From assembly GCF_011044995.1 (NCBI RefSeq), contig NZ_JAAKZW010000036.1, forward strand, positions 1 through 43,937: DNA of 43,937 nucleotides, in the 5' to 3' direction. Numbering within the stretch: position 1 is the first letter of the stretch; each line of letters opens with the position of its first letter. Below are positions 1-8,486 of the stretch, piece by piece. A program made the position numbers and the translations under genes. This DNA comes from Streptomyces mesophilus. Its GTDB lineage: Bacteria > Actinomycetota > Actinomycetes > Streptomycetales > Streptomycetaceae. The notes below the pieces were generated by a model. It searched no databases and had not been told where the DNA came from. It saw nothing but the letters and a program-made list of their open reading frames with translations.

Positions 1-87
1 CAGGTGGCCGCTCCCCCGGCGCCTGCCCCCGCGGCCGCGCCCGACCTGACCAAGCCCGAGAACAACGAGAACGGGGCCGCCCGATGA
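1..87 (+). CDS. C-terminal tail of truncated gene, probably an ABC transporter ATPase
   Basis: Frame 1 is open from the first base and ends with TGA at 85-87, giving 28 residues that are Ala/Pro-rich and then charged (ending NENGAAR). The stop overlaps the ATG of the next gene as ATGA, so the two are translationally coupled. ABC-2 permeases in Streptomyces normally follow their ATPase gene, so this is probably the disordered end of that ATPase. No catalytic motif lies inside the window, so the identity rests on context only. Confidence 0.6.
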   Translation, partial: QVAAPPAPAPAAAPDLTKPENNENGAAR

Positions 88-1031
88 GTAGCCCGATGAC
101 AAACCAGCCCCCGCAGGCCGCCCCCGCCCCGATGCAGCAGGCACCCATGCAGCAGGCTCCGGCGCAGTGGCAGGGCGCGCCTGCCGCGACCTACACCTCG
201 CCGATCCCGATCCGCTCCACGCACCTGGGCCACGCCCTCGCCTCCGAGTGGACCAAGATCCGCTCGGTGCGCTCCACGATGTGGACGCTGGGCGTGATGT
301 TCCTGCTCGTCCTCGGTATCAGCACGATGACCGCCGTCGGTCTCTCCGGCTCCACCTACGCCGAGATCCCGCTGCTCTCGGGCGGGTTGTTCGGCCTGAT
401 GCTCGGCCAGATCTGCATCGTGACGCTCGGCGTCCTGGTGATCACGTCCGAGTACGGCACGGGCATGATCCGTACGACGATGACCGCCTGTCCCGCGCGC
501 GGCCGGGTGCTCGCCGCGAAGGCGATCGTCTTCTTCTCGCTGTCGTTCACGATGACGCTGGTGGCCACCACGCTCACCGCGCTGATCCAGTCGGCGATGC
601 TCGGCGGCAAGTCACCGGGCGAGTTCTCCACGCTGCCGAAGGACTCGATCGTCAACGGCGAGGTCGTCGCCACCACCAACGAGTGGCTCGACGCGACCGT
701 GGGCGCCTCGCTGTACGTCGCGCTGCTCGGTCTGCTCGCCCTGGCCGTCGGCGCGGTCCTGCGGCACTCGGCAGGTGCGATCACCACGATGCTCGCGGTC
801 ATCCTGCTGCCGCTGCTGCTCGCCCTGTTCATGCAGATGGAGAGCCTGCGCGACCTCCAGGAGGCGCTGATCGAGTACTCGCCCCTGAACGGTCTGGCGA
901 CCCTCTACCAGCTGCCCTTCATGGGCGACGAGGGCTCGGGCAGCGGCTGGGGCCTGCTCGGCATCCTGGCCTGTGTGACCGTCGCGGCGCTCGCGGGCGC
1001 TTTCGCTCTCACCCACAAGCGTGACGTGTAA
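84..1031 (+). CDS. ABC-2 type transporter permease
   Basis: A 315-residue integral membrane protein. The first 45 residues are rich in Gln, Pro and Ala (repeated APMQQ-like units) and are probably a disordered cytoplasmic tail. The ABC-2 core follows, beginning with LASEWTKIRSVRSTMWTL, a typical start for this family. About six hydrophobic segments are visible, at roughly residues 65-88, 100-125, 145-168, 205-225, 230-250 and 290-308, and the protein ends in THKRDV. It would form the membrane channel of an exporter with the ATPase encoded just upstream (ATGA overlap). The substrate cannot be inferred. Confidence 0.85.
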   Translation: MSSPMTNQPPQAAPAPMQQAPMQQAPAQWQGAPAATYTSPIPIRSTHLGHALASEWTKIRSVRSTMWTLGVMFLLVLGISTMTAVGLSGSTYAEIPLLSGGLFGLMLGQICIVTLGVLVITSEYGTGMIRTTMTACPARGRVLAAKAIVFFSLSFTMTLVATTLTALIQSAMLGGKSPGEFSTLPKDSIVNGEVVATTNEWLDATVGASLYVALLGLLALAVGAVLRHSAGAITTMLAVILLPLLLALFMQMESLRDLQEALIEYSPLNGLATLYQLPFMGDEGSGSGWGLLGILACVTVAALAGAFALTHKRDV

Positions 1032-1067
1032 CCCGCCGGTCAACAGCTGACCCGCCGGGGCAACTGC

Positions 1068-1409
1068 TCAGTATCTAGGCGCATTACGGGACCGCTGCAC
1101 CTGCGAGGTGCGGCGGTCCCTCGCGTTCCAGCAGGCCTTGTGCCAGTGCCTGCGGTCGTCCACCCCGCCGTGCTGCGGCCAGGCCACCACATGCGGAACG
1201 CCGGACGGGATCTCCTGGTCGCAGCCCGGGCAGCGGTACGTCTTGCCGGCCGCACTCGCGCCCGCCACATGCCGTACGAGGTACTCCTCGCCCCGGTGGT
1301 GGTCCTGGTGCTCGAAGCCGCCGTACCGCGTCCCGTCGTCCTCGCCGCCGCCTCGGTCCGATCCGCCGGCACCTCTGCGAGGACGGGAACGGTTTTTGCG
1401 CGGGGACAC
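1068..1409 (-). CDS. Small zinc-ribbon-like protein of unknown function
   Basis: A 113-residue basic protein. The first 45 residues are Arg/Gly-rich and probably disordered. The C-terminal half holds a Cys-rich segment YRCPGCDQEIP, then a His and HWHKACW, which resembles a treble-clef or zinc-ribbon site (CxxC...HxxxC). It ends in NAPRY. Closely similar proteins are widespread in Streptomyces, often labelled ATP/GTP-binding, but I see no P-loop here. The GTG start at 1409 is chosen because GGTGAGG lies 7 bases upstream. Nucleic-acid binding is possible but unproven. Confidence 0.75.
   Translation of the reverse strand: MSPRKNRSRPRRGAGGSDRGGGEDDGTRYGGFEHQDHHRGEEYLVRHVAGASAAGKTYRCPGCDQEIPSGVPHVVAWPQHGGVDDRRHWHKACWNARDRRTSQVQRSRNAPRY
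1088..1120. terminator. Hairpin terminator between convergent genes, inside a coding end
   Basis: Two 15-base arms (1088-1102 and 1106-1120) pair with one G-T wobble around a 3-base loop. It lies 57 bp past the permease stop. On the other strand it falls inside the last codons of the convergent small gene, so it can serve only the plus-strand transcript without costing that gene coding sequence. Confidence 0.6.
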
Positions 1410-1596
1410 CAGAACACCTCACCGGCTGACGTCGCAGGGACTGCGTGAATACGGACAGCGACCAAGCCTACGCGTCATCGGGCCGGGTACCCGTCCCGTA
1501 CGAGGTATCGGGGCAGACCTACCACAAGGGCCCCGCCCGAGCGCACAACACAGCACATTCGGCCTGGTGCGCGGCGATCTCATACGACTGTGCTTA

Positions 1597-1643
1597 TTGA
1601 AGAAAGTGGGCCAATCTTTATGCCAGGCCGTGCCTTTGGCACG
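1597..1643 (+). promoter_or_regulatory. Candidate promoter and palindrome upstream of the luciferase-like gene
   Basis: TTGAAG at 1597-1602 and TATGCC at 1619-1624 are spaced by 16 bases. A perfect short palindrome CGTGCC-TTT-GGCACG at 1629-1643 falls at the expected start of transcription, where a repressor could act. The gap 1410-1704 shows nothing else convincing. Confidence 0.3.
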
Positions 1644-1704
1644 TGTCAGGCGTTGTTGCCAGTAGGGGGAGTACCGCGTCGGCGCCAAGGAGGCAGGAGC
1701 AGCG

Positions 1705-2733
1705 ATGCGTGTCGGAAGTTTTGTTCTTGCGGCCCAGTTCCCGGGCCAGGGCCAGGGGGAGGCCCTGCACCGTGCGGTGCGCAGTGCGGAGGTGGCCGAG
1801 GAGGCCGGGCTCGACTCGGTGTGGCTGGCCGAGCACCACTTCGTGCCGTACGGGGTCTGCCCGTCGGCCACGACCCTGGCGGCGCTGCTGCTCGGGCGCA
1901 CCCGGCGGATCCGGGTGGGCACCGCGGTCAGCGTGCTGCCCACCCAGCACCCGGTGATGCTCGGCGAGCAGGCGGCGCTGCTGCACCTGACCAGCGGCGG
2001 CCGCTTCACGCTCGGTGTGGGGCGCGGTGGGCCCTGGGTGGACCTGGAGGTCTTCGGTGCGGGCATCGAGGCGTACGAGAAGGGCTTTCCGGAGTCGCTC
2101 GACGTGCTGCACCGGTGGCTGACCGAGCCGAAGGTCGGGGCCGCGGGTGAGCGCTATACGTTCCGTGAGGTCCCCGTCGTACCCCGGCCCGACGAGGCGC
2201 TGAGCGGGCCGTGCGGACCGGAGCTGATCCTGGCCTGCACCTCGCCGTCGAGCGTGCGGCTCGCCGCGGAGCGCGGTCTGTCGATGCTGCTCGGGATGCA
2301 CATCGGGGACGAGGAGAAGGCCGAGATGGTCGGGCTCTATCGTTCCTGCGCCCTGGCGGCCGGCCGGACACCGGACGAGATCGCCGCGGCGCAGCATGTG
2401 TCGGCGGGCGTGGCCCAGGTCGCGGACCGCACGGTGGAGGCGGCCGAGACACTCCTGAAGGCCATGCCCGGCTGGCTGAAGCAGGGCCTGGACGCGCATG
2501 TCACCGTGGACGGGCGCGAACGCAGGATGCGCGACCCGCTGGCGTACACCCGACTCCTGTGCTCGATCCACCCGGTGGGCACCCCGAAGCTGTGCGCGGA
2601 CCGGCTCGCGGCGACGGCCGAGCGCACCGGGATCACCCGGTTCGCCCTGCTCACGGAGGGCTCGGGAGATCTGGACTCGACCGAGGAGAATCTGCGGCGG
2701 CTCGGGGCGGATGTCCTGCCCCGGCTCGTGTGA
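1705..2733 (+). CDS. LLM-class flavin-dependent oxidoreductase (luciferase-like monooxygenase)
   Basis: A 342-residue cytoplasmic protein of the bacterial luciferase-like TIM-barrel family, which uses reduced flavin (FMN or F420) to oxidise varied substrates. Family features are the start MRVGSFVLAAQFPGQ, the SVWLAEHHF segment near residue 35, the TRRIRVGTAVSVLPTQHP segment near residue 70, and the GRFTLGVGRGG segment near residue 100. Two Shine-Dalgarno-like stretches (AAGGAGG and AGGAG) sit 5-17 bases before the ATG. The substrate is unknown, and the neighbours do not form a pathway with it. Its stop codon lies in a tandem repeat described separately. Confidence 0.85.
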   Translation: MRVGSFVLAAQFPGQGQGEALHRAVRSAEVAEEAGLDSVWLAEHHFVPYGVCPSATTLAALLLGRTRRIRVGTAVSVLPTQHPVMLGEQAALLHLTSGGRFTLGVGRGGPWVDLEVFGAGIEAYEKGFPESLDVLHRWLTEPKVGAAGERYTFREVPVVPRPDEALSGPCGPELILACTSPSSVRLAAERGLSMLLGMHIGDEEKAEMVGLYRSCALAAGRTPDEIAAAQHVSAGVAQVADRTVEAAETLLKAMPGWLKQGLDAHVTVDGRERRMRDPLAYTRLLCSIHPVGTPKLCADRLAATAERTGITRFALLTEGSGDLDSTEENLRRLGADVLPRLV

Positions 2734-2778
2734 AGGCCGTTGTTCGTGTGACGGCCGTTGCTCGTGTGACGGCCGATG
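2725..2778. repeat. Three tandem 18-bp repeats carrying the stop codon
   Basis: Three 18-bp units at 2725-2742, 2743-2760 and 2761-2778 follow the pattern YTCGTGTGAMGGCCGWTG and differ at only a few positions. The first unit contains the last two codons and the TGA of the luciferase-like gene. Because 18 is a multiple of three, each copy supplies another in-frame Val-stop. Confidence 0.9.
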
Positions 2779-2830
2779 GGGGCTGCCGCCCCGGATACAC
2801 CTCCCGCGTACGAGGCGGCAGCAACAGGCC

Positions 2831-3223
2831 TCAGCAGTCCCGCAGTTCAGGTGACTGGTTCAGCAGCTGGCCACGGATCGAGGTGAAGCGGGCCAGCCTG
2901 TCGTCGGCTTCGGGACCGACGGGGAAAACAGCGACACGGTGGCAGTTCTGGAATGCCAGACGCACCCCGAAGTGGCGCTGCAGAGCACCACGTATCGCAT
3001 CACTGGCCAGCGCGCGCAGCAGCTGACCTCGTGCCTGCTCGCTGGGCGGCGGGGTCTGGTTGTCGGCGAACTCTCCTCCGTCGACCTCCAGCTGTGCCAC
3101 CAACGAGCTGATCATCTCCCATGCGTACGGCAGGGATGTCCGGACGCAGTCGATGAATTCCGCTTCATCGACCTCGCCTCGCTCGGCCTGTTCCAACAGA
3201 GCCGGTGAGACGTCGAGCGACAT
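2831..3223 (-). CDS. Conserved Streptomyces protein of unknown function
   Basis: A 130-residue soluble acidic protein with no signal peptide or membrane segment. It starts MSLDVSPALLEQAERGEVDE, has a predicted helix around ISSLVAQLEVDGG, and ends SPELRDC. A strong Shine-Dalgarno (GAGAGGAGAAC) immediately precedes the ATG at 3223. It resembles small proteins that sit beside nucS in Streptomyces (from memory), but I recognise no domain and assign no function. It is transcribed divergently from nucS across a 266-bp gap. Confidence 0.75.
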   Translation of the reverse strand: MSLDVSPALLEQAERGEVDEAEFIDCVRTSLPYAWEMISSLVAQLEVDGGEFADNQTPPPSEQARGQLLRALASDAIRGALQRHFGVRLAFQNCHRVAVFPVGPEADDRLARFTSIRGQLLNQSPELRDC

Positions 3224-3489
3224 GGGTTCTCCTCTCGCACCCCCGGGGAGCGGGGGCTGACGGATAGGGCCGGAAACCGCCTACGCAGCGTGCACGCGTC
3301 GCGACCTCCTGCTTCCACGGTAGGCAACGCATCGGGCGCGCACCAGGAGAAGGCGGCCACAACCGGCCAATAATCAACGGAGGTTGAACAGGGGCAAGCC
3401 GGGAGATTCCCCGGCACCCGGTACGGACCGCCGCTCGGTTTCCGGGGCGAATCGCGCGAACCCTGCCGCGTCGAGTAGCGTTGCCGACC

Positions 3490-4149
3490 ATGCGTCTCGT
3501 CATCGCCCGCTGCTCCGTGGACTACGCGGGCCGGCTCACCGCCCACCTCCCGTCGGCCCCCCGCCTGATCCTCGTGAAGGCGGACGGCAGTGTCTCCATC
3601 CACGCGGACGACCGCGCCTACAAGCCGCTGAATTGGATGTCCCCGCCGTGCACCCTCAAGGAGGACGACGGCGTCTGGACGGTCATCAACAAAGCAGGCG
3701 AGAAACTGATCATCACGATGGAGGAGATCTTGCACGACTCCTCCCATGAGCTCGGGGTGGACCCCGGTCTGATCAAGGACGGCGTCGAGGCTCATCTGCA
3801 GGAACTGCTCGCCGACCGGATCGAGACCCTCGGCGAGGGCTACAGCCTGATCCGCCGCGAATACCCCACGGCCATCGGCCCGGTCGACATCCTGTGCCGG
3901 GACGCGGACGGCATGACCGTCGCGGTCGAGATCAAGCGGCGCGGCGAGATCGACGGTGTCGAGCAGCTCACCCGCTATCTCGAACTGCTCAACCGGGACC
4001 CGCACTTGGCGCCTGTACGCGGTGTCTTCGCGGCCCAGGAGATCAAGCCGCAGGCCCGTGTGCTCGCCACGGACCGGAACATCGGCTGCACCGTGCTGGA
4101 CTACAACGCACTGCGCGGCATCGAGGACGACAAGCTGCGGCTGTTCTAG
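3490..4149 (+). CDS. nucS: Endonuclease NucS (mismatch-specific)
   Basis: A 219-residue two-domain nuclease that cuts mismatched DNA and provides the non-canonical mismatch repair of actinobacteria, which lack MutS-MutL. The N-terminal DNA-binding domain begins [16 protein letters not shown]. The C-terminal RecB-like nuclease domain has GPVDILCRD (Asp133) and VAVEIKRRG (Glu147, Lys149), the D-ExK metal site. The last residues LRLF match the clamp-binding tail known for NucS. I chose ATG 3490 over an in-frame TTG at 3481 because the family begins MRLVIARC. There is no Shine-Dalgarno, and a TAGCGT -10-like box at 3476-3481 is so close that the mRNA may be leaderless. Confidence 0.92.
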   Translation: MRLVIARCSVDYAGRLTAHLPSAPRLILVKADGSVSIHADDRAYKPLNWMSPPCTLKEDDGVWTVINKAGEKLIITMEEILHDSSHELGVDPGLIKDGVEAHLQELLADRIETLGEGYSLIRREYPTAIGPVDILCRDADGMTVAVEIKRRGEIDGVEQLTRYLELLNRDPHLAPVRGVFAAQEIKPQARVLATDRNIGCTVLDYNALRGIEDDKLRLF

Positions 4150-4175
4150 AGCCGCCACTCCCCTCGTACGAAGAA

Positions 4176-4219
4176 GAACGCCCCGTCTCCCGGAGGGTTG
4201 TCCGGGAGACGGGGCGTTC
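4176..4219. terminator. Bidirectional hairpin terminator
   Basis: A perfect 19-bp inverted repeat (4176-4194 and 4201-4219) with a 6-base loop lies between the convergent nucS (stop at 4149) and the large minus-strand gene ending at 4237. Confidence 0.9.
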
Positions 4220-4236
4220 CTGTCGTGTCAGGCGCT

Positions 4237-6726
4237 TCAGATGACGCCGCTCGTGCTGTCGGCCGGGCTGCTGGCGGGACCGCTCGCCGACTCGCTCTTG
4301 GACGGGCTGTTGGACACCGGGACGCTGGCCGTGTCCGAGGTGGCGGGCGGCGGCGGGTCCTCCGTGGTCGGCGGAGGCGTGGTCGGCGGCTCGGTGGTCG
4401 GGGGCTCCGAAGTCTCCGGCGGTTCGGAGGACGTCGGCGGCTTGGACGAGGTCGGCGGCTTCGTGGTCGGCTTGTCCGTCGGCTTCGTCGTCGGCTTGTC
4501 GCTGCCGCTCGGCTTGTCCGTCGGTTCGTCGCTCGACGCGGGCGGAGTCGGATCGTCCGACGTGCCCACGACGCCGTCCTCACCGGGATCGGCGGGCCGC
4601 TTCGTGGACGCGGCCTCGTCGTCCTTGTCCGGCTGGTCGGCGGGCAGCCCGTCGCCGTCGCCCTGCTCGCTGGCGGTCTGGTTGGGGCGCACCCGGTTCG
4701 AGGGGTCCTCGTCCGAGGTCGCCCCGAGCGTCACCACCGTGCCGAGCACGGCCGCGAGCAGCGCGCCCGCACCCGCCGCGACCAGATTGCGCCGGGTGCC
4801 GCTGAGCACCGCACGGCCCGCTCCGCTCTTCGGCCGCCGGGCACCCGGCACAGGCGCGGGCTGACGGCTGATCAGCGTCGGCGGCTCGGGGTCGGGTCCT
4901 GGCAGCGCGAACGCCGCCGGTACGCCGCCGGGCGGAGAAGCGGACTCCTCGTAACGGGCGTCCGGCACCTCTTCGCCGGCCGAGGTACGGCCACCGTGCA
5001 GTACGCCCCCGGAACGGTCGGCCACGAGGGCCAGCGCCCTGCGTCCCGCGACGGTGCCGCGCTTGTCGGCGAGCGCGCCGCGCAGGCCGATGGAGGCCTC
5101 GAGCTCGGCCCGGGCCCGGTCGAGTTGGCCGCCGAGGAGCGCGAGTATCCCCAACTCGTGGTGGAAGTACGCCTCTTCGGCCACCTCTCCGGCCAGGCGC
5201 GCAGCCTCCTGGCCGGCCCTGAGCGCCCGCTCCCACACGCCCCAGTCGAGCCCGGCGGCATAGGCCGGCGCCGCGGTGCGGGCGAGCAGGACGGCGGAAC
5301 TGGTGTGGCCCGGGTCCGTCGAGCTCAGCAGGATCGCGAGGGCCGCGAGCGCGGCCTCCGCCTCGGCTGCGGCCCGTTCGGGCGTGACCGAGGGGTGCCC
5401 GGCCCACCAGGAGTAGTGCTGGGCCGCGGTGTGCGCGAGCTCCGCGCGCTCCTCGGCGGTGTCGGCGTATCCGGCCGCGGTCAGCTGGGCCTGGACGCCC
5501 GCGGCGAGCCGCCAGCGCGAGGCGACGGGCGTGACGAGCGCGACGGCGGCGAGCTCACCGAGCGCGGCGTCCGCGTGGGTGTCGCCGACGAGGGCGGGCA
5601 GATGGGCCTGGTGCGGCACCTCGCCGCCGAGTGAGACGGCGAACTTCAGGGTGGTACGGGCCGCTTCGCTGAGCCGCGAGGCGAGCAGCCTGGCGGGTGC
5701 GGCGCCCTCGGCAAGGGTCGGCAGCGGTACGTCGTGGCCGTCCTCGGCGTCGAAGGGCGCGTCGACGGGAGCGTCGGCGAAGTACCCGTACTCGTCGAAG
5801 GCCGCCGGGTCGGCGCGCAGCAGGTCGCGCTGGCGGAGCAGGGCACCGGCCTGCACGAAGCGCAGCGGCAGGCCCTCGGACTCGAACCAGAGGTCACCGG
5901 CCCAGCCGGCCTCGTCGTCGGTGAGCGCGCGGCCCACCGCGCGCTCCAGGAGTTCGAGTCCCGAGCTGCGGCTGAGCCCGCCGAGGAAGACCTCCTCGAT
6001 GTGCGAGTCGCCGGACGGCGCGGCCACCTCGGGCGTCGCGGCAAGGAGGAAGGCGCACTCGGGAGTGGCCTCGAGGAACTCGTCGAGCGCGCTGCCGCCG
6101 AACTCCAGGTCGTCGACGACGACCACGGCGCCGATGTCACGTATGAGATCGAGGACTTGGGCGCGGTCGGGGCGGTACAGCGGTGACTTGTAGACGGCCG
6201 CGTACAGGTCGAAGAGCAGGTCGGCGGAGCCGCGCTTGTGCCCGTTCAGACGTACGACGCCGTCGGGTGCGAGGTCCAGGCAGTCCTCGGCGACGGTGTC
6301 GAGCAGCGCGGTGCGGCCGGAGCCGGACGGCCCCGTGAGACGGACGGAGCGGCCGCGGGCGAGCAGCCGCACGAGTCGCTCGCGCTCGTCCTGGCGCTCG
6401 AGCAGGACGCGGCGAGGCTGTTCGGGTCCCGGCGGCACCGGCGGCTTGGCCGCGCGGGTCAGCTCGGTGCGCTCGGCGAGCGTGAACTTGACCGGCCGCG
6501 GCGGAAGTTCGAGCGGCGGGCAGGGTTCGATCTCGCTGCCGTCCACGGGATTCACCGTGAGCAGGAAGTCGCCCGAGACCAGCTGCACGGTGCGCGCGGG
6601 CACAGGGCTGCCGAAGTCGGGTGTGATGGCGTCACGAGGCGGGCGCTGTGGCGCGCCACCGCCTGCTGCGTCGGATCGGTCCTCGTCGTGACCGAAGTCT
6701 TGCGGTCCCCGGTTCATCGGGTCCAT
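4237..6726 (-). CDS. Membrane-anchored P-loop NTPase/TPR-like protein with extracellular Pro/Ser/Thr tail
   Basis: An 829-residue protein that looks like a STAND-type signalling ATPase tethered to the membrane. The N-terminal 110 residues are probably flexible. A Walker A (GPSGSGRT, 132-139) and Walker B (VVVVDD, 201-206) define an AAA/NB-ARC-like NTPase. An alpha-helical region with TPR-like repeats follows (about 430-590). One transmembrane helix lies near 647-668 (NLVAAGAGALLAAVLGTVV). The last 160 residues are almost entirely Pro, Ser, Thr, Asp and Lys and should lie outside the cell. ATG 6726 is preferred to the longer frame because a GGGGGG run lies about 8 bases upstream. The role is unknown; a sensor of the cell surface is an inference. 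Confidence 0.75.
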   Translation of the reverse strand: MDPMNRGPQDFGHDEDRSDAAGGGAPQRPPRDAITPDFGSPVPARTVQLVSGDFLLTVNPVDGSEIEPCPPLELPPRPVKFTLAERTELTRAAKPPVPPGPEQPRRVLLERQDERERLVRLLARGRSVRLTGPSGSGRTALLDTVAEDCLDLAPDGVVRLNGHKRGSADLLFDLYAAVYKSPLYRPDRAQVLDLIRDIGAVVVVDDLEFGGSALDEFLEATPECAFLLAATPEVAAPSGDSHIEEVFLGGLSRSSGLELLERAVGRALTDDEAGWAGDLWFESEGLPLRFVQAGALLRQRDLLRADPAAFDEYGYFADAPVDAPFDAEDGHDVPLPTLAEGAAPARLLASRLSEAARTTLKFAVSLGGEVPHQAHLPALVGDTHADAALGELAAVALVTPVASRWRLAAGVQAQLTAAGYADTAEERAELAHTAAQHYSWWAGHPSVTPERAAAEAEAALAALAILLSSTDPGHTSSAVLLARTAAPAYAAGLDWGVWERALRAGQEAARLAGEVAEEAYFHHELGILALLGGQLDRARAELEASIGLRGALADKRGTVAGRRALALVADRSGGVLHGGRTSAGEEVPDARYEESASPPGGVPAAFALPGPDPEPPTLISRQPAPVPGARRPKSGAGRAVLSGTRRNLVAAGAGALLAAVLGTVVTLGATSDEDPSNRVRPNQTASEQGDGDGLPADQPDKDDEAASTKRPADPGEDGVVGTSDDPTPPASSDEPTDKPSGSDKPTTKPTDKPTTKPPTSSKPPTSSEPPETSEPPTTEPPTTPPPTTEDPPPPATSDTASVPVSNSPSKSESASGPASSPADSTSGVI

Positions 6727-6973
6727 GGTCAAAGCCCCCCAAAAGCGGATGTGCCTTGGCTTCCCCGGCCTTTCGCACACCACACTGTCGCTTCTGGTCC
6801 GGTGCTCTCTTGTTGAGTGAGCGACCGAACCTTAGACCTTCGCTCAGTATCTCCGAACCGCCGGGGTGCCGCGCCGTCCGGGACGTCACAGTCTCGTGAG
6901 GATTGCGTACCTGTCGACCGGTGTGCCGGACCCCTAAGGGAGGTGCCACAGCCCAGGTTTCCCCCCGGCATGG

Positions 6974-7288
6974 CTACAGCGGATGCGCCCCGATGCCGCC
7001 CTCGATCGCGAGGATCCGGTGCAGCCGCGTGGCCACCAGGAGGCGCTGCATCTGCGGCGGCACATTGCGCAGGACGAGCCGTCGGCCGCAGCGGCCGGCC
7101 TGGCGGTGCGCGCCCATGATCACGCCGAGCCCGGTGGCATCGAGCGCGTCGAGGCTCGCGAGGTCGAGGACGAGATCGCCCGCCCCTTCGTCCAGGGCGG
7201 AGTGCAGCACGGTCCGGGCGTCCGCCGCGCTGCGGACGTCGAGGCTGCCCCCGACGGCCAGCTCGGCGTGGTCGCCCCTGATGTACAT
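6974..7288 (-). CDS. STAS-domain protein (anti-sigma-factor antagonist type)
   Basis: A 104-residue single-domain protein. It has the STAS fold pattern: a beta start (HAELAVGGSLDVRSA), a central DLVLDLASLDALDATGLGV loop near residues 45-62, and a C-terminal RLHRILAIEGGI. The region normally carrying the phosphorylatable Ser reads DALDATGLG, with Thr in the usual Ser place, so partner switching by an RsbW-like kinase is possible. Start 7288 (ATG) is supported by GGGGAG 5 bases upstream. A longer open frame to 7399 is unlikely. No partner kinase or sigma gene lies adjacent. Confidence 0.8.
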   Translation of the reverse strand: MYIRGDHAELAVGGSLDVRSAADARTVLHSALDEGAGDLVLDLASLDALDATGLGVIMGAHRQAGRCGRRLVLRNVPPQMQRLLVATRLHRILAIEGGIGAHPL

Positions 7289-7353
7289 ATGCGCTCCCCG
7301 GAGTTGGTCCTCGACCGTCTGGTTTCGAAGTGGACTCTCAACCCAACTGACTG

Positions 7354-7385
7354 GCTTACGGACGCAGAAGTTGCCGTCCGTAAGC
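7354..7385. promoter_or_regulatory. Perfect palindrome upstream of the STAS gene
   Basis: Two 11-base arms (GCTTACGGACG at 7354-7364 and its complement at 7375-7385) with a 10-base spacer lie 66 bp upstream of the STAS start. A terminator for the upstream gene is already present at 7419-7453, so this is more likely an operator or 5'-leader hairpin. Confidence 0.45.
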
Positions 7386-7418
7386 GAACCGATACCCAAT
7401 TCACTCGTGCGAGGGACA

Positions 7419-7453
7419 CCGGCGCGGAATCCGGCAGAGGATCTCCGCGCCGG
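7419..7453 (-). terminator. Hairpin terminator of the 3-hydroxyacyl-CoA dehydrogenase gene
   Basis: A 10-bp perfect stem (7419-7428 with 7444-7453) is extended by an inner ATCC/GGAT pairing with one bulge. It lies 17 bp past the stop codon at 7471. Confidence 0.7.
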
Positions 7454-7470
7454 CCGGTGTCAGTTCACGT

Positions 7471-8319
7471 TCAGTGCTTGTAGAAGCCCTGACCGCTCTT
7501 GCGGCCGATGTCCCCGGCGTCGACCATCCGGCGCATCAGCTCCGGCGGCGCGAACTTCTCGTCCTGGGACTCGGTGTAGATGTTGCTGGTCGCGTGCAGC
7601 AGGATGTCGACGCCCGTGAGGTCCGCGGTGGCCAGCGGTCCCATGGCGTGTCCGAAGCCCAACTTGCAGGCGATGTCGATGTCTTCGGCGCTCGCGACAC
7701 CCGACTCGTACAGCTTGGCGGCCTCGACGACGAGCGCCGAGATCAGCCGGGTGGTGACGAAGCCGGCGACATCGCGGTTGACGACGATGCAGGTCTTGCC
7801 GACCGACTCGGCGAACTCCCGCGTGGTGGCGAGGGTTTCGTCGCTGGTCTTGTAGCCGCGCACCAGTTCGCAGAGCTGCATCATCGGCACGGGCGAGAAG
7901 AAGTGGGCGCCCACGACCCGCTCGGGGCGCTCGGTGACGGCCGCGATCTTCGTGATCGGGATCGCGGAGGTGTTGGAGGCGAGCACCGCGTCGTCCCGCA
8001 CGATCTTGTCGAGCGCCCGGAAGATCTCGTGCTTGACCTCGAGCTTCTCGAAGACGGCCTCGACGACGATGTCCGCGTCGGCGGCGCCTTCCAGCTCCGT
8101 GGTCGTGGTGATCCGGGCGAGCGCGGCCTCCGCGTCCTCGGCGGAGAGCCTGCCCTTGCTCACGAACTTCTCGTACGACTTCTTGATGCCGTCCGTGCCG
8201 CGGGTCAGGGCTTCGTCGGTGATGTCGCGCAGGACCACGTCCCAGCCCGCCTGGGCCGAGACCTGTGCGATTCCGGAACCCATGAGTCCGGCTCCGATGA
8301 CGGCGAGCTTCCTGGCCAC
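7471..8319 (-). CDS. 3-hydroxybutyryl-CoA dehydrogenase (3-hydroxyacyl-CoA dehydrogenase family)
   Basis: A 282-residue cytoplasmic enzyme that interconverts acetoacetyl-CoA and 3-hydroxybutyryl-CoA with NAD(P)H, in fatty-acid or butyrate-type metabolism. The Rossmann motif VIGAGLMGSGIA starts at residue 7. The family signature around GAHFFSPVPMMQLCELV (near 140) includes the catalytic His, and GFVTTRLI begins the C-terminal domain. Full length for the single-function family. The start is GTG 8319, with AGGAG 8 bases upstream. It is followed by its own terminator and appears monocistronic. Confidence 0.92.
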   Translation of the reverse strand: MARKLAVIGAGLMGSGIAQVSAQAGWDVVLRDITDEALTRGTDGIKKSYEKFVSKGRLSAEDAEAALARITTTTELEGAADADIVVEAVFEKLEVKHEIFRALDKIVRDDAVLASNTSAIPITKIAAVTERPERVVGAHFFSPVPMMQLCELVRGYKTSDETLATTREFAESVGKTCIVVNRDVAGFVTTRLISALVVEAAKLYESGVASAEDIDIACKLGFGHAMGPLATADLTGVDILLHATSNIYTESQDEKFAPPELMRRMVDAGDIGRKSGQGFYKH

Positions 8320-8486
8320 TGCGCGTTCTCCTGTCCCGCCGTACGCACGACGCTGTGCGTACCACGCTGTCCTTACGAACCGTTTACCGAGCTACCCGCC
8401 GGACACTAGCGGCCGTGAGACCGCGATGGGGTGCTACGAGATGCGCGTCACGCCCGATACGACGCACATCACACCGGGCCGGCCCA

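Noticed and set aside
7289..7399. Longer version of the STAS protein starting at 7399
   Set aside because: The extra 37 residues cover the palindrome, and the internal ATG has a clear GGGGAG site.
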